Made by a program: the position numbers and the translations under genes. 64,000 nucleotides of DNA, from the NCBI GenBank assembly GCA_000320605.2, contig KB445794.1:2307052-2371051 (forward strand). The letters are read 5' to 3'. Below the pieces are notes generated by a model that had not been told where the DNA came from, ran no database searches, and saw only the letters and a list, made by a program, of their open reading frames with translations. Below are positions 45,502 through 55,794 of the stretch, piece by piece. Positions within the stretch are counted from its first letter, which is position 1; each line of letters begins with the position of its first letter. This stretch comes from Gelatoporia subvermispora B. Its lineage: Eukaryota; Basidiomycota; Agaricomycetes; Polyporales; Gelatoporiaceae.

Positions 45502-46529
45502 GGCGAGGGGGATTGCACGACAGAGCATGCGATAGAGAACCAACCGGAAGTGGGTGTGGATACGGAGTTTCGGTAGATAGAGCTAGGGAAGAGGAGAAAA
45601 AGAAGCGAATGTAGAAGAAAGGGAGACTAAGGCTGCTCCAGTGCGTCTTGTATTAATTGAAACCGTGAGCCGAAGCCACCAGCACTCTCCGTGCTCAGGT
45701 AAGCCCTCGCATTAAACCTGTTCTGTTCTGACACAGGTACAAACAACCCTCAGCTCTCCATCTGTGCCTGTCTGGCACCACAGCCGCCTACGCCACCTAA
45801 ACTGTATACTGTCGGTCAATCCTGCAACAGGACGTTGTTCTCCAGGTAAGTCAGGACCGGACAGTAATCGCACCACAGCTGAATGACTTTCTTCGTATGC
45901 AAAACGCATACGGATGGAATCTTCTAGGCGACTGCTGTATTGCGCAGAGGGGTCCTAATACAAGCTATCCTGCCCGGGTAGAAATCAGAACCACCTCAAG
46001 CGCACGCCTATAAATCTCGCACGCGAGACTGATTTCGCAAGTCTCGTCCAATGTTTACTAACACTTCTCAGCGCACTTCAGGGCGCGTTCACCGAGCTGT
46101 GCATCTGGTGAACGGCGAGCACGAAGCTGCGGTTGTAACGGTGCCGGCACACAGCATACAGTCTCCACCGCAGCTGCATCCCACTCAAGAAGCAGCGAAT
46201 TGCCAGGATACTCACGTTATATAGCGGGCGATCTGATGGTCATGCTGAAATAGACACTAGTAGTGTCTATTTCACACTACCAGCTGGACACGCGTGATTG
46301 ATGGTTCTCACGTTCTCATGTAGGAAGATGGGAAATGGGGACATGGCACTTGACATCGCGAGTTCGATCAGATACCGCCAGGGTTGAGCAGACACGATCG
46401 CAGAGAATCCACCCAGTAGTATAACAATACGTTCGATAAGAGAGCACAATGTATTCTCTACCATAGGGCATTTCCGTCACGGACAATCAACGAGGATTGT
46501 AAACGAGGATTGTAAAAAAGCACAAATAA
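45502..46529. other. Intergenic
   Basis: No gene supported. Contains the perfect palindrome at 46247-46273 (separate entry). Confidence 0.4.
46247..46273. repeat. Perfect 27-nt palindrome
   Basis: gaaatagacacta-g-tagtgtctatttc, 13-bp arms around one base. Not next to a recognised gene end; could be a recombination scar or a factor-binding site. Confidence 0.8.
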
Positions 46530-48936
46530 ATCCCGCATGACAGCCCATCGCACGCACAACACGGGCACCCCATCACCCGCACGCCCGCACGCCCGCACGC
46601 CCACACACCTGGACGACTCCACCCTCCCCGTCCCCGTGTACTGTTTCAAATACAAAATCCTCGGGTCCCCCAAGCCCGCCTGGACACCCGTCCATTCCTC
46701 GTTCCAAGTTCCTCGCCACTGACATGGCCGCCGCGACCTGAACACGCGCCACGAACGCGCCACGACACGCCGGGCACACATACGCACCCACGCCCGCGAG
46801 GCATCCATCGCAGAACGTATGTCCGTACGGCGTCAAAACCACCGTCGCCATCTCATATGCACAGTATCCGCACTCCTGCTGCACTGTCCCCCTCCCCCCC
46901 CGCTCTTCTTCCTTTCCTATCCATCTCCGCCACACTCTTCACATCACCCAACAAATTCCCACTCCCTGGCAGCGCATTTCCAGCCACGGGCACATGCTCT
47001 TCCCACAGTTCGAACCAGGGCAGATTCATCGCGAGGTACGTCTGCGACGAGACAGGGCTCGCAGGGACGGGCAGGCCGGTGATAAGCGGGAACTGCGGCA
47101 CGTTCACAATAGCGACATGCAGCCGCACACCGCGCGAGAGGTCATACGCGATGGGCGAGATGGTGCCGCGCACAACCTTCTGCGCGATTGTCCCACCCGC
47201 CGCAAGGCCCGACACCGCCTGTATTTGCAGCTGCGCTGGCTGTAGCCGCACTTGCGCGCGCGACCTTGGTCTCCATCCGGTTGATTCCGGCAAGAGGGAC
47301 CCGGAAGCTCCGAAACCAGTGGCATTGTTGCTCTGCCGAACGGGACTACCGAACATGGCTCGTGCCAACCTATCCCGCGAGTGCGACGGGGGCGTAACAG
47401 GGCCGGCTGGCGCAGCCTTCGGAGACGCTGTAGGTGGCGGGGTTGCAATGAGGAAGGGTGGCGCAGCCGGTTGGAGCGGTGGGGGAGGCCGATACGGCGC
47501 GGGAGCACCGACTCGATCATGCGCGACGGGCAACTCCAGGATACTCCCGGGCACGATGATGTGATCTACGTATTGTATGCATCAGCCATCGTACCATCTC
47601 ACAATAACCAACACCACAATTCTGGCACTGGGCGCAACTCACTGCTCAGACGCTTGCCATCTTCGACTAGCATGCCGTTAACGCTCAGCATGTCCCAGTG
47701 CTGGTCGATCGCGACCACATCGCGCAGGTGTGAGCGCAGCGTATCGATGCCATTCCTCTCAGGGAACGGAGCCGTGCGGAGCTCGCCCGTGCCTAAGCGC
47801 AGATGGCCGCTATCACACCCAATCCTTTCAGCATCAGTCCAGAGGAGAGAGATAGAGACTTGAACGCACAGCCGCCGGAATGGTAGCCAGGGCACGCACT
47901 CATATCGATGACCGACGCTGAAACGTGCTCTGGGGGCTGGTTCAGTCCAAGTATCCTCCACCTCAAGTTCTCGCTATATCACCACACCACAAACCCATAG
48001 TGAGCATGACCCCGCGCCACTCAGAAATACGAGATACACACTGGCATTGGTCGACCATCCTGACCAGATACTCACAATAAACGCCCCGCCCTTTTCGACA
48101 ATCTGCAGCGGGAGGCGTGAGAGGTAGTTTGCAGAATTACTGCGCAGTCCATGACATTCAGCAATAGTAACGAATTCATCAGCCCCAATGACTATCTGAA
48201 TACTTACTATATCGTGAATGCGCCCATATCTGGGGGTCAGGCATGCGTCTTTGCATTATTTACCAAACACAAGCACGGGCACTATTAGAGCCCATCCCAG
48301 GATCTCTTATTGCCTCCGCGTAAACACTCACCGGGCACACGCACAGTCCTCCGGAAGCTGATCCCGACGCTGCCTACATTGACAGAACACCCGTCTGGAT
48401 CGATAGTCGCCTCGCCGATCTCTTCACGATCATCATCCATACCAGGACCGCTATCTGAAACCTGATGCGCCGTGAGGAACACTTTGTTGTGGGATTATAT
48501 GAGGGGCTGGTCCCTGTCCGGGACGGTCAATAAGCTCAAGTAATTCGACCGATATACATATGATATCCACCAACACATGCTTTGAACTCTGAGAGCGACT
48601 CTGCGACAGCGAACCAATGCTCCTCAGGCAGGACGAGTAGCGCATCGGGGTGCTGAGCACCTAGTATATAATCCACCCACCTTTCTTAAATCACTACCTA
48701 AGAGCTCCAAATGATCGATACGCACTTGTAACCTCAAGTGGTATTGTGAGCCCTGCCGCACTCAACCTCTCACATACGTCGTGATAGTTGAGCGGGACGG
48801 GCATGTCCTTGAGCACGATCCGGTCCTCCCAGTTCGGGCTGTCGATTCTTACGTTGACGTCTACACATCGAGCGGAGACGTTAAGAGCAGTACCATAGGT
48901 AGTAGTAACGCTGGAGCGATCAGGTTGGGAATGCAT
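46530..48936 (-). pseudogene. Ubl/RING paralogue copy 2 (RING2), broken
   Basis: Begins MHSQPDRSS at 48936, like RING1. Shared parts include CVDVNV, YHDVCERL, FRRTVRVP, RLPLQIVEKGGAFI, LRTAPFPERN, EDGKRLS, AQLQIQAVSGLAAGGTIAQK, YLAMNLPWFELWEE and the RING. Defects: the exons coding QREAMWINF to GGLQIDIFP are missing between about 48070 and 47990; a frame change occurs at the C-run 46887-46903 just before the RING; the third zinc ligand is Tyr (TPYGHTFC, about 46820-46835); and a second frame change lies around 46700. Any single break could be an assembly error at a homopolymer, but the missing exons and the lost ligand are not. Confidence 0.75.
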
Positions 48937-49599
48937 GGTGGTACGAGGGTAAGGTGATCGGGACTGGGGGAAGGGAGGAGCGAACAAGTAGCATTATCAG
49001 GAATTCGAATAACGCCAAGGTTCGCGAGAGCGCATTCCACCGCAGACCAGCTCTGCGGATCATAGAGGACGCATATCCACAGCCCAGAGACCCAAGTAGA
49101 TATCCTACTGCGCGAGCCCGGCGCAGCGCGGGACCACCAGGACGTGCCGTACAAACACTTCGTTGCATGGACAAGCCAAGCAAATACGCAGACCAGACTC
49201 CATTAAGCGATGTGGTATCTTGCTTGCAGCGTGCTAGCATAGACCGGAGTAAGAGTTTGCGACTATTATAGCTCGGAGAACTGGTTGGGATCAAGGGACC
49301 GTCGGTGCTGGCAAAGGATAGAGTCAGAGACGCCCAGATTGAATAGGCGAGTCAACCCTAACCACGATGGCTTCTTTAATTTCCCACGACTAAGGAGGAG
49401 GAGCAGGCTCTCAGCATCGCTGCGCCAGGTTGCGCCGCTGGTATTCTCCATCTAATTGCATCGCATCTAAATCAGCACAGTTGCAGAACGACAAGATAAA
49501 ACTATATGCCACAGCTTTTCTGCGCATTGCACTTACCAGCCGTCACTCAAAAGGCAGCCAAGCACAATACACATCCGCTGCGCTCAACCCAAGTCCTCG
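48937..49599. repeat. Duplicated flank between RING2 and an F-box relic
   Basis: Matches the window start (40-335) and the RING1 flank. No gene. Confidence 0.55.
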
Positions 49600-49905
49600 C
49601 GAGTATTAACTCCCCCTTCCTCCGATAACGCCATGTTACTTTCCGAGACTGCGTCTCCGATACACTTGCGCCTCGGCCGCATGCGCCACCGCGTTCTCGG
49701 TCAGTCATACATCGGGGTATTGATCTCCGGAAACTCTGACTCTGGGAGTTGCCAAGCTACAACTAAGTAATGCCCTCACATGCTCCACGCATCTTGGCGT
49801 AATCAGAACTTCAAGACCGCGGTTCGATACAGACTGCGCGAGACGTATCTCAGTTCGCAAGAGGAGCGGAGGGTAGGGACCGTCTCGGCACTACGCTACC
49901 CGCGC
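49600..49905 (-). pseudogene. F-box relic (FB1-like exon 2)
   Basis: Aligns with the plus-strand image of FB1 exon 2 (about 475-775). Shared features are ttcctccgaaa/ttcctccgata, catcttcggccagtc-like text, ggtacagactg/gatacagactg, gcgagacatat/gcgagacgtat and gttcgccaaggg/gttcgcaagagg. The frame is broken and no exon 1 is visible. Its position relative to RING2 mirrors FB1 relative to the duplicated flank at the left edge. Confidence 0.6.
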
Positions 49906-50189
49906 AGCAAAGATCCTATGAGATTGTTTTCACCGATTTCCGGATGACACGTTACTCACCAGGTGGGACAAGCCAGCCCGCACCTCACCCGTGCTGTGCG
50001 CAATGCTCATGCTCGTAACATCCCTCATATTGTAAAGCGACAGACCTTGCACCCAGTACCCCATTCACACCCCAGTGCGATGATTATCAGCCCATCTCCT
50101 CGCAGCCTGACGCTGCCGGCTGCTAGACAATAGTCTCGTGCTCCGAGCTTTCCACGAGCATTATCCACTACGAAAATAACAGTGCTTCT

Positions 50190-51784
50190 ATGCAAATTCT
50201 ACTTCCTCTGAATGACGATTGTGTGCTCGAGATCATCAATCATCTAGATACCCCTTCACTCGCCATTCTCTCCCAGACCTCAAAGACCGTCTTTCGCTCT
50301 ATTGCTCGTCGCCTCGTACGGAGCGTTTCGCTCACTCGGGATGCGCACAAAGTTCGCGATTTTTGCTGCTTCGCACCATCTCACGATTTAGCTCTGTGGA
50401 TTCGACATCTCCATATAGGCTCCTACACCTGTGATAGTACGAGGGCGAGAAATAGTGCCAGCTACGGTACACCCCTCTGGCCTCGAGATACATCTATCAT
50501 TCTTGCAGGAGCACTCGCAGATGTCCTAGAAAAGACGACAAAACTGGAATGCCTCAACATAAATGCAGGCATAGAGGAGCTGGTCAAGTGTGAGCCACGC
50601 ATCGCAACCGCCGTGCTTTCCAATCCCCCATCTGTAACGTTGAGGATTCTAGAGATTGGGCAGGATGCTCTGGCCTCTTCTCATGCTCTGGATCCACCCC
50701 CTCATCTGACCCTCAGCACACGTCTTTGGCAAGAGGACCGACAACCTGCTGAGTCCCACGTCATTTGGCCAACCTCATACAGACTCGCAACTGCAAACGC
50801 TGCAGGCCTCCGTTCGGTTGATTTTGACATGACGTTATATCTCATTCTAGGGTCGATACGTACGGAACCGCCGCTGCAATTCCCAGCGGTAGAGAGACTC
50901 ACGATGCCGAGCTTTGAGCTACCGCCGCAAAGCTGTGCTACCGTCTTCCCCACTTTTTCTGGGCCACTTCCGACCTGGCAGGGGGGACCTATCTGGCCCA
51001 GCCTAGTCTCCGTAGCGGGAATAGGACGCATCGCCATATGGCTCACCCGGCACCATCCAGCCATTCGTCGGCTGCATATGTCTACCTCGTTTCCGGTCTT
51101 ACAGTCTGCCGATTCCTGGAAGGAAATGTGCGACGTCCTGGGGAGCAAAAATATCATCAGCGTCGCACTGGCCTTCAATATTGTCAGGCATCCCGGTGGA
51201 AATGGTCAGCCTCCGTCGCAAGTGCTTATTGGGCCTCATTTCATGTCGGAGAACTTCTGGCCAGGAATAGCGGCGGCACTACCGCACGCGAGGTTTCTCG
51301 AGGTTGAGATCACTAGGCACATTGCATTTACCACATCATGCACGACGCTCGAAGTATTGTTCTACATCGTGCGTTCATCTCTCTGCTTTCCGTCTGATCA
51401 ATCCATGTGACCATCGCCCGCGTTTCCATTTAGATCACCCAGGAGACGACGGTTTCTCTCAGCACGCTCCCCAAGATCCACTACCTCTTTCTGCGATTTA
51501 CCGGACGCATACCGGAGTACGAGCAATACAATGTTCAGGACGCCCAAGGTAACTTTCCCTCACGGGAGGACCTGTCTTCGCTCTGATTCGGTCGAGTCCC
51601 TGCTTTCGAGTATCTCGAGCTCAGTATACTGCTCTGGGGCTGGAGGTGTACGTGGTGGCGCCGGCAGCCACTTCGCGACAACACAGAACAAGCTCTGCCT
51701 GGCACACCGCCGCGCATTATCCAAGTCTCGGAGGGGGAAGGATTGAGTGCAAGGGAGTATTTCTGTTGGGACGGGTGTAGGTGA
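50190..51784 (+). CDS. F-box-like family protein FB5 (nonsense in exon 2)
   Basis: MQILLPLNDDCVLEIINHLDTPSLAILSQTSK opens exon 1 (50190-51368) and is followed by VSLTRDAHKVRDFC and a complete LRR-like middle. Intron 51369-51433 (65 nt, GTGCGT...TTTAG, phase 0) is at the family position. Exon 2 starts ITQETTVSL, but a TGA at 51584-51586 replaces Trp of SLWFGR. Downstream the frame is open through EYFCWDGCR to the TGA at 51782. As written the product ends about 50 residues into exon 2 and lacks the WW and DWDGCR blocks. Probably a very young pseudogene; a sequencing error or readthrough would restore it. Confidence 0.72.
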
Positions 51785-52197
51785 GAGGATGATTGGCTGC
51801 GATGCCTCCAGCTATAAGACGCTCCCGAGAAGGTGCTAGATACTGAACGATAGTAACGCAAGATGCCTCGAGAGCCCAATCAATTGTGGCATGTATCCGT
51901 CACTTTCTGAGCTTCTTGTTGGAGGCGATGTCAGCTGTGATATATCGCCTGGTAAGAATGACTGGTATTGACATTTCGAGTCCCTTCGAGGCTTCACTTG
52001 TCCGGCAAAGATTGCATAGACGATCAAAGTCGAACTGACGATTCGAGGACGTCAGCGAGTTGTTTTACGTAACACTGCACAGCCTTGTCTAGACGCGCAG
52101 ATTCTCAAGCTCCCTCACGACCGTTCACCCCGTTTCGCCACTAGTCACTGCTAGACTAGCAGTAACCCGGTACTCCGCACTACGGCAGGACAGCAAC
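51785..52197. other. Intergenic between FB5 and FB6
   Basis: 413 nt, same-strand spacer, presumably the FB5 terminator and FB6 promoter; nothing else recognised. Confidence 0.5.
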
Positions 52198-53802
52198 ATG
52201 CCGATATTGCCTCCCTTTAATGACGACTGTATGCTGGAAATCATCGCTCACCTAGATACGTCTTCACTCGCCACTCTTTCGCAAACATCGAAAACCGTGT
52301 TCCCTGCTGTCGCTCGCCATCTCGTACGGAACGTTTCACTCTGCAGGGATGCAGATCAGGTCATCAGCTTCTGCAGATTTGCGCTCTCTCGTAGCTTAGC
52401 TCGAGACATCCGGCACCTTCATATAAATTCGCAGATCTGCGACAGTACGAGATCCAACTACGTCCTCAAGGCCGCTACTTCTTTGTTCCCTAAGCCAGAA
52501 TACGCAAGACTTGCAGGCTCTTTGGCAGATATCATAGAAATGGCCACAGCATTAGAGTGCCTCGGCATCGCTGGAGGCATGGAAGAGATCGTCGAGTACG
52601 AGCCCCGCATTATGACCGCCCTAATATCCAATCCTCCTTCTGCGACGCTCAGAGTTTCACATCTCGGAGAGCACGCTCTCGGGGCTTTGCGCACTTTACG
52701 TTTTCCACCCAATCTGACTCTCAGCACGTACACCTTCCCAGGATACCGATCTGATGCGACCTCCGACGGTGTTCACACGAAGCTGTTAGAACTCTTGGCT
52801 GCAAATGCCGCATACCTCTGTTCAGTTGACTTCGATGCCGCAATATACGAGCTTTTGGAATCAGCATACGCGCATCTGCCGTTGCAATTTCCAAATGTGA
52901 AGACGATAACGATGCCACGTTTCGAACTGTCCCGGCGGGGTTGTAGCGATCTTTTCCCTAACGTACGGTACTTCCGCAACAGCGTGTCCGGTTTCACCAA
53001 ACGACTGGAGCAAGGGCTTCTCTGGCCCAAGCTAGTCTCCGCGGAGGGATTCGGGAACACAGTTATATGGCTCGCACAGCAACATCCAGCCGTCCGTCGG
53101 CTGCATTTTTCTTCTTTACCCGCAGAAGTACATGGTGGCGCTATCTTCAAGGAGGTGTGCAACATCCTGGGGACCAGACAGATCCTCAGTGTCTCCCTTC
53201 CCTTCAACATCGTCACAAGCTTCAGTGGAGATGGGCGCCCCTTAGGGCAATCATTCGTTGACGATCATCTTGCGTTGGAGAGCTTCTGGCCAGGACTAGC
53301 TACCGCGCTGCCGCACGCGAGGTTCCTCTCGATTATAGTCAGATGGTCCATCGCTGCATCGCGTACTACGCTAGAAGTCTTTTTTGCCGTTGTGCGTCTC
53401 CATTACCAGTCGATCGATGCGGTCATTCTGATGAACTGTTGTCCTGTACAGATCACCCACGAGACGGTAGCCTCCCTCGATGCTTTACCCGAGCTGCGGT
53501 ACCTGGCATTGCGATTCCTCGGGTACGTGCCAGGGCGCGAGCGGGAGAACCTTCAAGATGCCCCGGATTATTTCCCTACAACGGAGGCCCTATCTTCTTT
53601 ATGGTTCAATAGTATCCATGCACTCGAGTATCTCGAGCTCGACCTCACGCCATTGGGGATGAAGCGCACGTGGTGGCGCAGGCAGCCGATCTGCGACGCC
53701 GCTGAGCCAAACCTACCTGGAGCACCATGTCGTGTAATTCGAGTTTCGCAGGAGGAGGGATTGAGCGCGAGGGAGTATTTTGATTGGGATGGGTGCAGGT
53801 GA
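52198..53802 (+). CDS. F-box-like family protein FB6 (intact)
   Basis: Best full-length member. Exon 1 is 52198-53391, intron 53392-53451 (60 nt, GTGCGT...TACAG, phase 0), exon 2 53452-53802, giving 514 residues. The intron is divisible by three and stop-free, so an unspliced 534-residue product is also possible. The N-terminus MPILPPFNDDCMLEIIAHL and LSQTSKTVFPAVARHLVR form the F-box-like region. VSLCRDADQVISFC, VEYEPRIMTALISNPPSATL and LAQQHPAVRRLHF follow. Exon 2 gives ITHETVASLDALPELRY, YLELDL, KRTWWRRQP and the tail EEGLSAREYFDWDGCR. Presumed SCF substrate adaptor; LRR-like repeats are irregular. Confidence 0.85.
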   Translation: MPILPPFNDDCMLEIIAHLDTSSLATLSQTSKTVFPAVARHLVRNVSLCRDADQVISFCRFALSRSLARDIRHLHINSQICDSTRSNYVLKAATSLFPKPEYARLAGSLADIIEMATALECLGIAGGMEEIVEYEPRIMTALISNPPSATLRVSHLGEHALGALRTLRFPPNLTLSTYTFPGYRSDATSDGVHTKLLELLAANAAYLCSVDFDAAIYELLESAYAHLPLQFPNVKTITMPRFELSRRGCSDLFPNVRYFRNSVSGFTKRLEQGLLWPKLVSAEGFGNTVIWLAQQHPAVRRLHFSSLPAEVHGGAIFKEVCNILGTRQILSVSLPFNIVTSFSGDGRPLGQSFVDDHLALESFWPGLATALPHARFLSIIVRWSIAASRTTLEVFFAVVRLHYQSIDAVILMNCCPVQITHETVASLDALPELRYLALRFLGYVPGRERENLQDAPDYFPTTEALSSLWFNSIHALEYLELDLTPLGMKRTWWRRQPICDAAEPNLPGAPCRVIRVSQEEGLSAREYFDWDGCR

Positions 53803-54229
53803 GACTAAATAGGTAGCTAGAGGGGTGTGTATGTACTGCACCTAAACGAGACATGGCCAGTCGACTCGTGAGGGCGAGTTAGCTTGTTCGAGACCTGAGT
53901 CGCAGGAGAGAGAGACTTGACGTACCAGATAGAGGCTAGCAAAATCAGATGCGTGATGAGAAACAAGGATGAAGGCGACAAGAGAAGGCTCGTCCAGTCG
54001 AACGCATATTCATTCTACAGTCGTAATGGATGCTGGAAAAGATGGACATCCTCGCCCGAGTTCTGGAGCGTTGTAAGTAGTGTGAGCGACGTATAGACAC
54101 CATTCGATACAATACGCTTTCTCTTATTCCAGGACCAACTGACGAACAGGAACGAAGGTGAAGGATTGTAGCGTCAAGCGTCCGCGGGTGAAGCGAGACT
54201 GCGACGTTCAGGGCTAACGCAGGATACTG
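53803..54229. other. Intergenic
   Basis: No gene supported. Confidence 0.4.
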
Positions 54230-54680
54230 TAAATGTTCTGCACATCTTACGTTTTCCTCCCACCTGGTTCTGACCTCTTTCTATGCTCCTGCGATCCCAG
54301 GCAGCGGCAGCGCAAAGCTGATAGAGCTTCTAGTCACCAGTGCTACACATATTTCGGCCGAGTTTGACCCCCCTCATACACATGCTTCTCGAAGAGTCCA
54401 CTACATTGCTGCGATCACTTAACGTCGAAGCACTCACGCTTCCCAACTTCGAGCTATTATTCGTCCATACGGATATGGCCGTTCCTCCAACGACACGCAA
54501 TCTGAGTCTCTGACTCAGACATTTTTTGTCGGTACATCGCCAATTCGAGCTGTTCTCCAGGCCTCTAGGTGAGAGCGTTAGATCGATCGCTTATGAGGTA
54601 GCGTCAACGACAATGGAGTCTTTCGGTCCATCCAGCCGGAACATAGACACATATGGCGGATTTTGGCTGGTTATTACATG
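54230..54680 (+). pseudogene. F-box relic (FB6-like middle part)
   Basis: Degenerate similarity to FB6 52685-52960: catcttacgttttcctccca for gcactttacgttttccaccc, then gagcttctagtcaccagtgc for gaactcttggctgcaaatgc, then cttcccaacttcgagct for atgccacgtttcgaact. No open frame, no ends. Confidence 0.5.
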
Positions 54681-55164
54681 ACTAGCGTGGAGAGTTGCGA
54701 AAAGAAGAGCTGTACACGATGTTTAATCTCTGATTTGGCGATGTTTAGAGGATCTGGTGCTCATTGAGCACTGCAATCTCGAGTCTCCCGCGTCTCCTTG
54801 AGACGAACAGATTATGGGGAGGAGGAGGAGGAGGAGGAGAGTTAGGTCAATCTTTCCCCGCCTGATCTTGCTGATATGACCTGCGTATATGTGGAGACCG
54901 GTTGGAGGGAGCGATGCGACAGCACAGGATGCGCAAAGGTGCGCTGCACGTCGTGATGTTGCGATGCATTTGGCGAGTGCAGTTTGGTGGCAGCGTATCA
55001 CGTAGTGTGCGCAGATGCGTGAGGAATGAACATCCGTAAGTATTGATCAGTGCCGAATCACAAAAAGATAAGGTCCCATAAACCAAGAGGAGAGGATTAT
55101 CATTTGACAGACTCACGAACACGCAACTCGTACAGATCAAAAGGCAAGAGAGTTGCAAGTGCCA
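54681..55164. other. Intergenic with (GGA)n microsatellite
   Basis: A run of about seven gga units lies near 54817-54840. No gene. Confidence 0.5.
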
Positions 55165-55252
55165 TGGCCAACGCCAGGATCGAACTGACGACCTTGGCAT
55201 AACACGGTAAGCCGTATTAGTACCACGCTCTAACCAACTGAGCTAGTCGGCC
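55165..55252 (-). tRNA. tRNA-Ile (AAT) with 14-nt intron
   Basis: Reading leftward, acceptor arm ggccgac pairs with gttggcc (one G-T). The D arm is gctc-agttggtta-gagc and the anticodon stem is tggta/tgcca with loop ctAATa.a. A 14-nt intron cggcttaccgtgtt sits after position 37, where nuclear tRNA introns lie. The T arm is gtcagttcgatcctggc and the discriminator is A. A TTTT run follows about 25 nt downstream (55135-55138). Confidence 0.92.
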
Positions 55253-55794
55253 GATAGTGATAGACGCCTACGGCCAACCATGATCTCGCGGATACGATTC
55301 TGAATCCTTTCTGCCAAGATCGTTTTCCGCCCCTTGGTGCTCTTCTCAATCCATAAGACTTCACTCGGGCTGACGTCAAAGAGCGTCGTGGAAGAATACT
55401 GCCGAGGCCCACAGATATCAGCGAAGCTCCGACTCGGACGAGCACTATGTGATAGGGTCATAGGGCACGCCATACTAATCGCTCACTTGTAGTTGGCTCT
55501 GTTGAACATGTGATGATCTGTTAGATAACGACTGAACGTCCTACAGTCTCGGGAGCAGTATTCCAAATACTGTCTGCGGCAAAGCAACGATGGGATCGCT
55601 GTCTCTGTTGTTCTCGACACTCTCAATGCCCTTGTGCTCTTGGCATAACGTTCCAAGTTCAGACGCTGCTTTGTTGATTACTAGGTGGGTCCCATCACGA
55701 TCGTCTCCACCTGCTAAGGACGTACGTGTTGAAGATAGCTCTCAGCCCCAGTAGGGCACCAGAAACAAACCCATAAATCTGGTGTAGGCTTGAT
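55253..55794. other. Intergenic, upstream of FB7
   Basis: A minus-strand frame from 55473 (TTLFDVSPSEVLWIEKSTKGRK) runs toward the tRNA and may be a fragment of an unidentified gene. Nothing else supported. Confidence 0.3.

Noticed and set aside
46857..47564. Plus-strand frame of 235 codons
   Set aside because: Antisense to the RING2 pseudogene.
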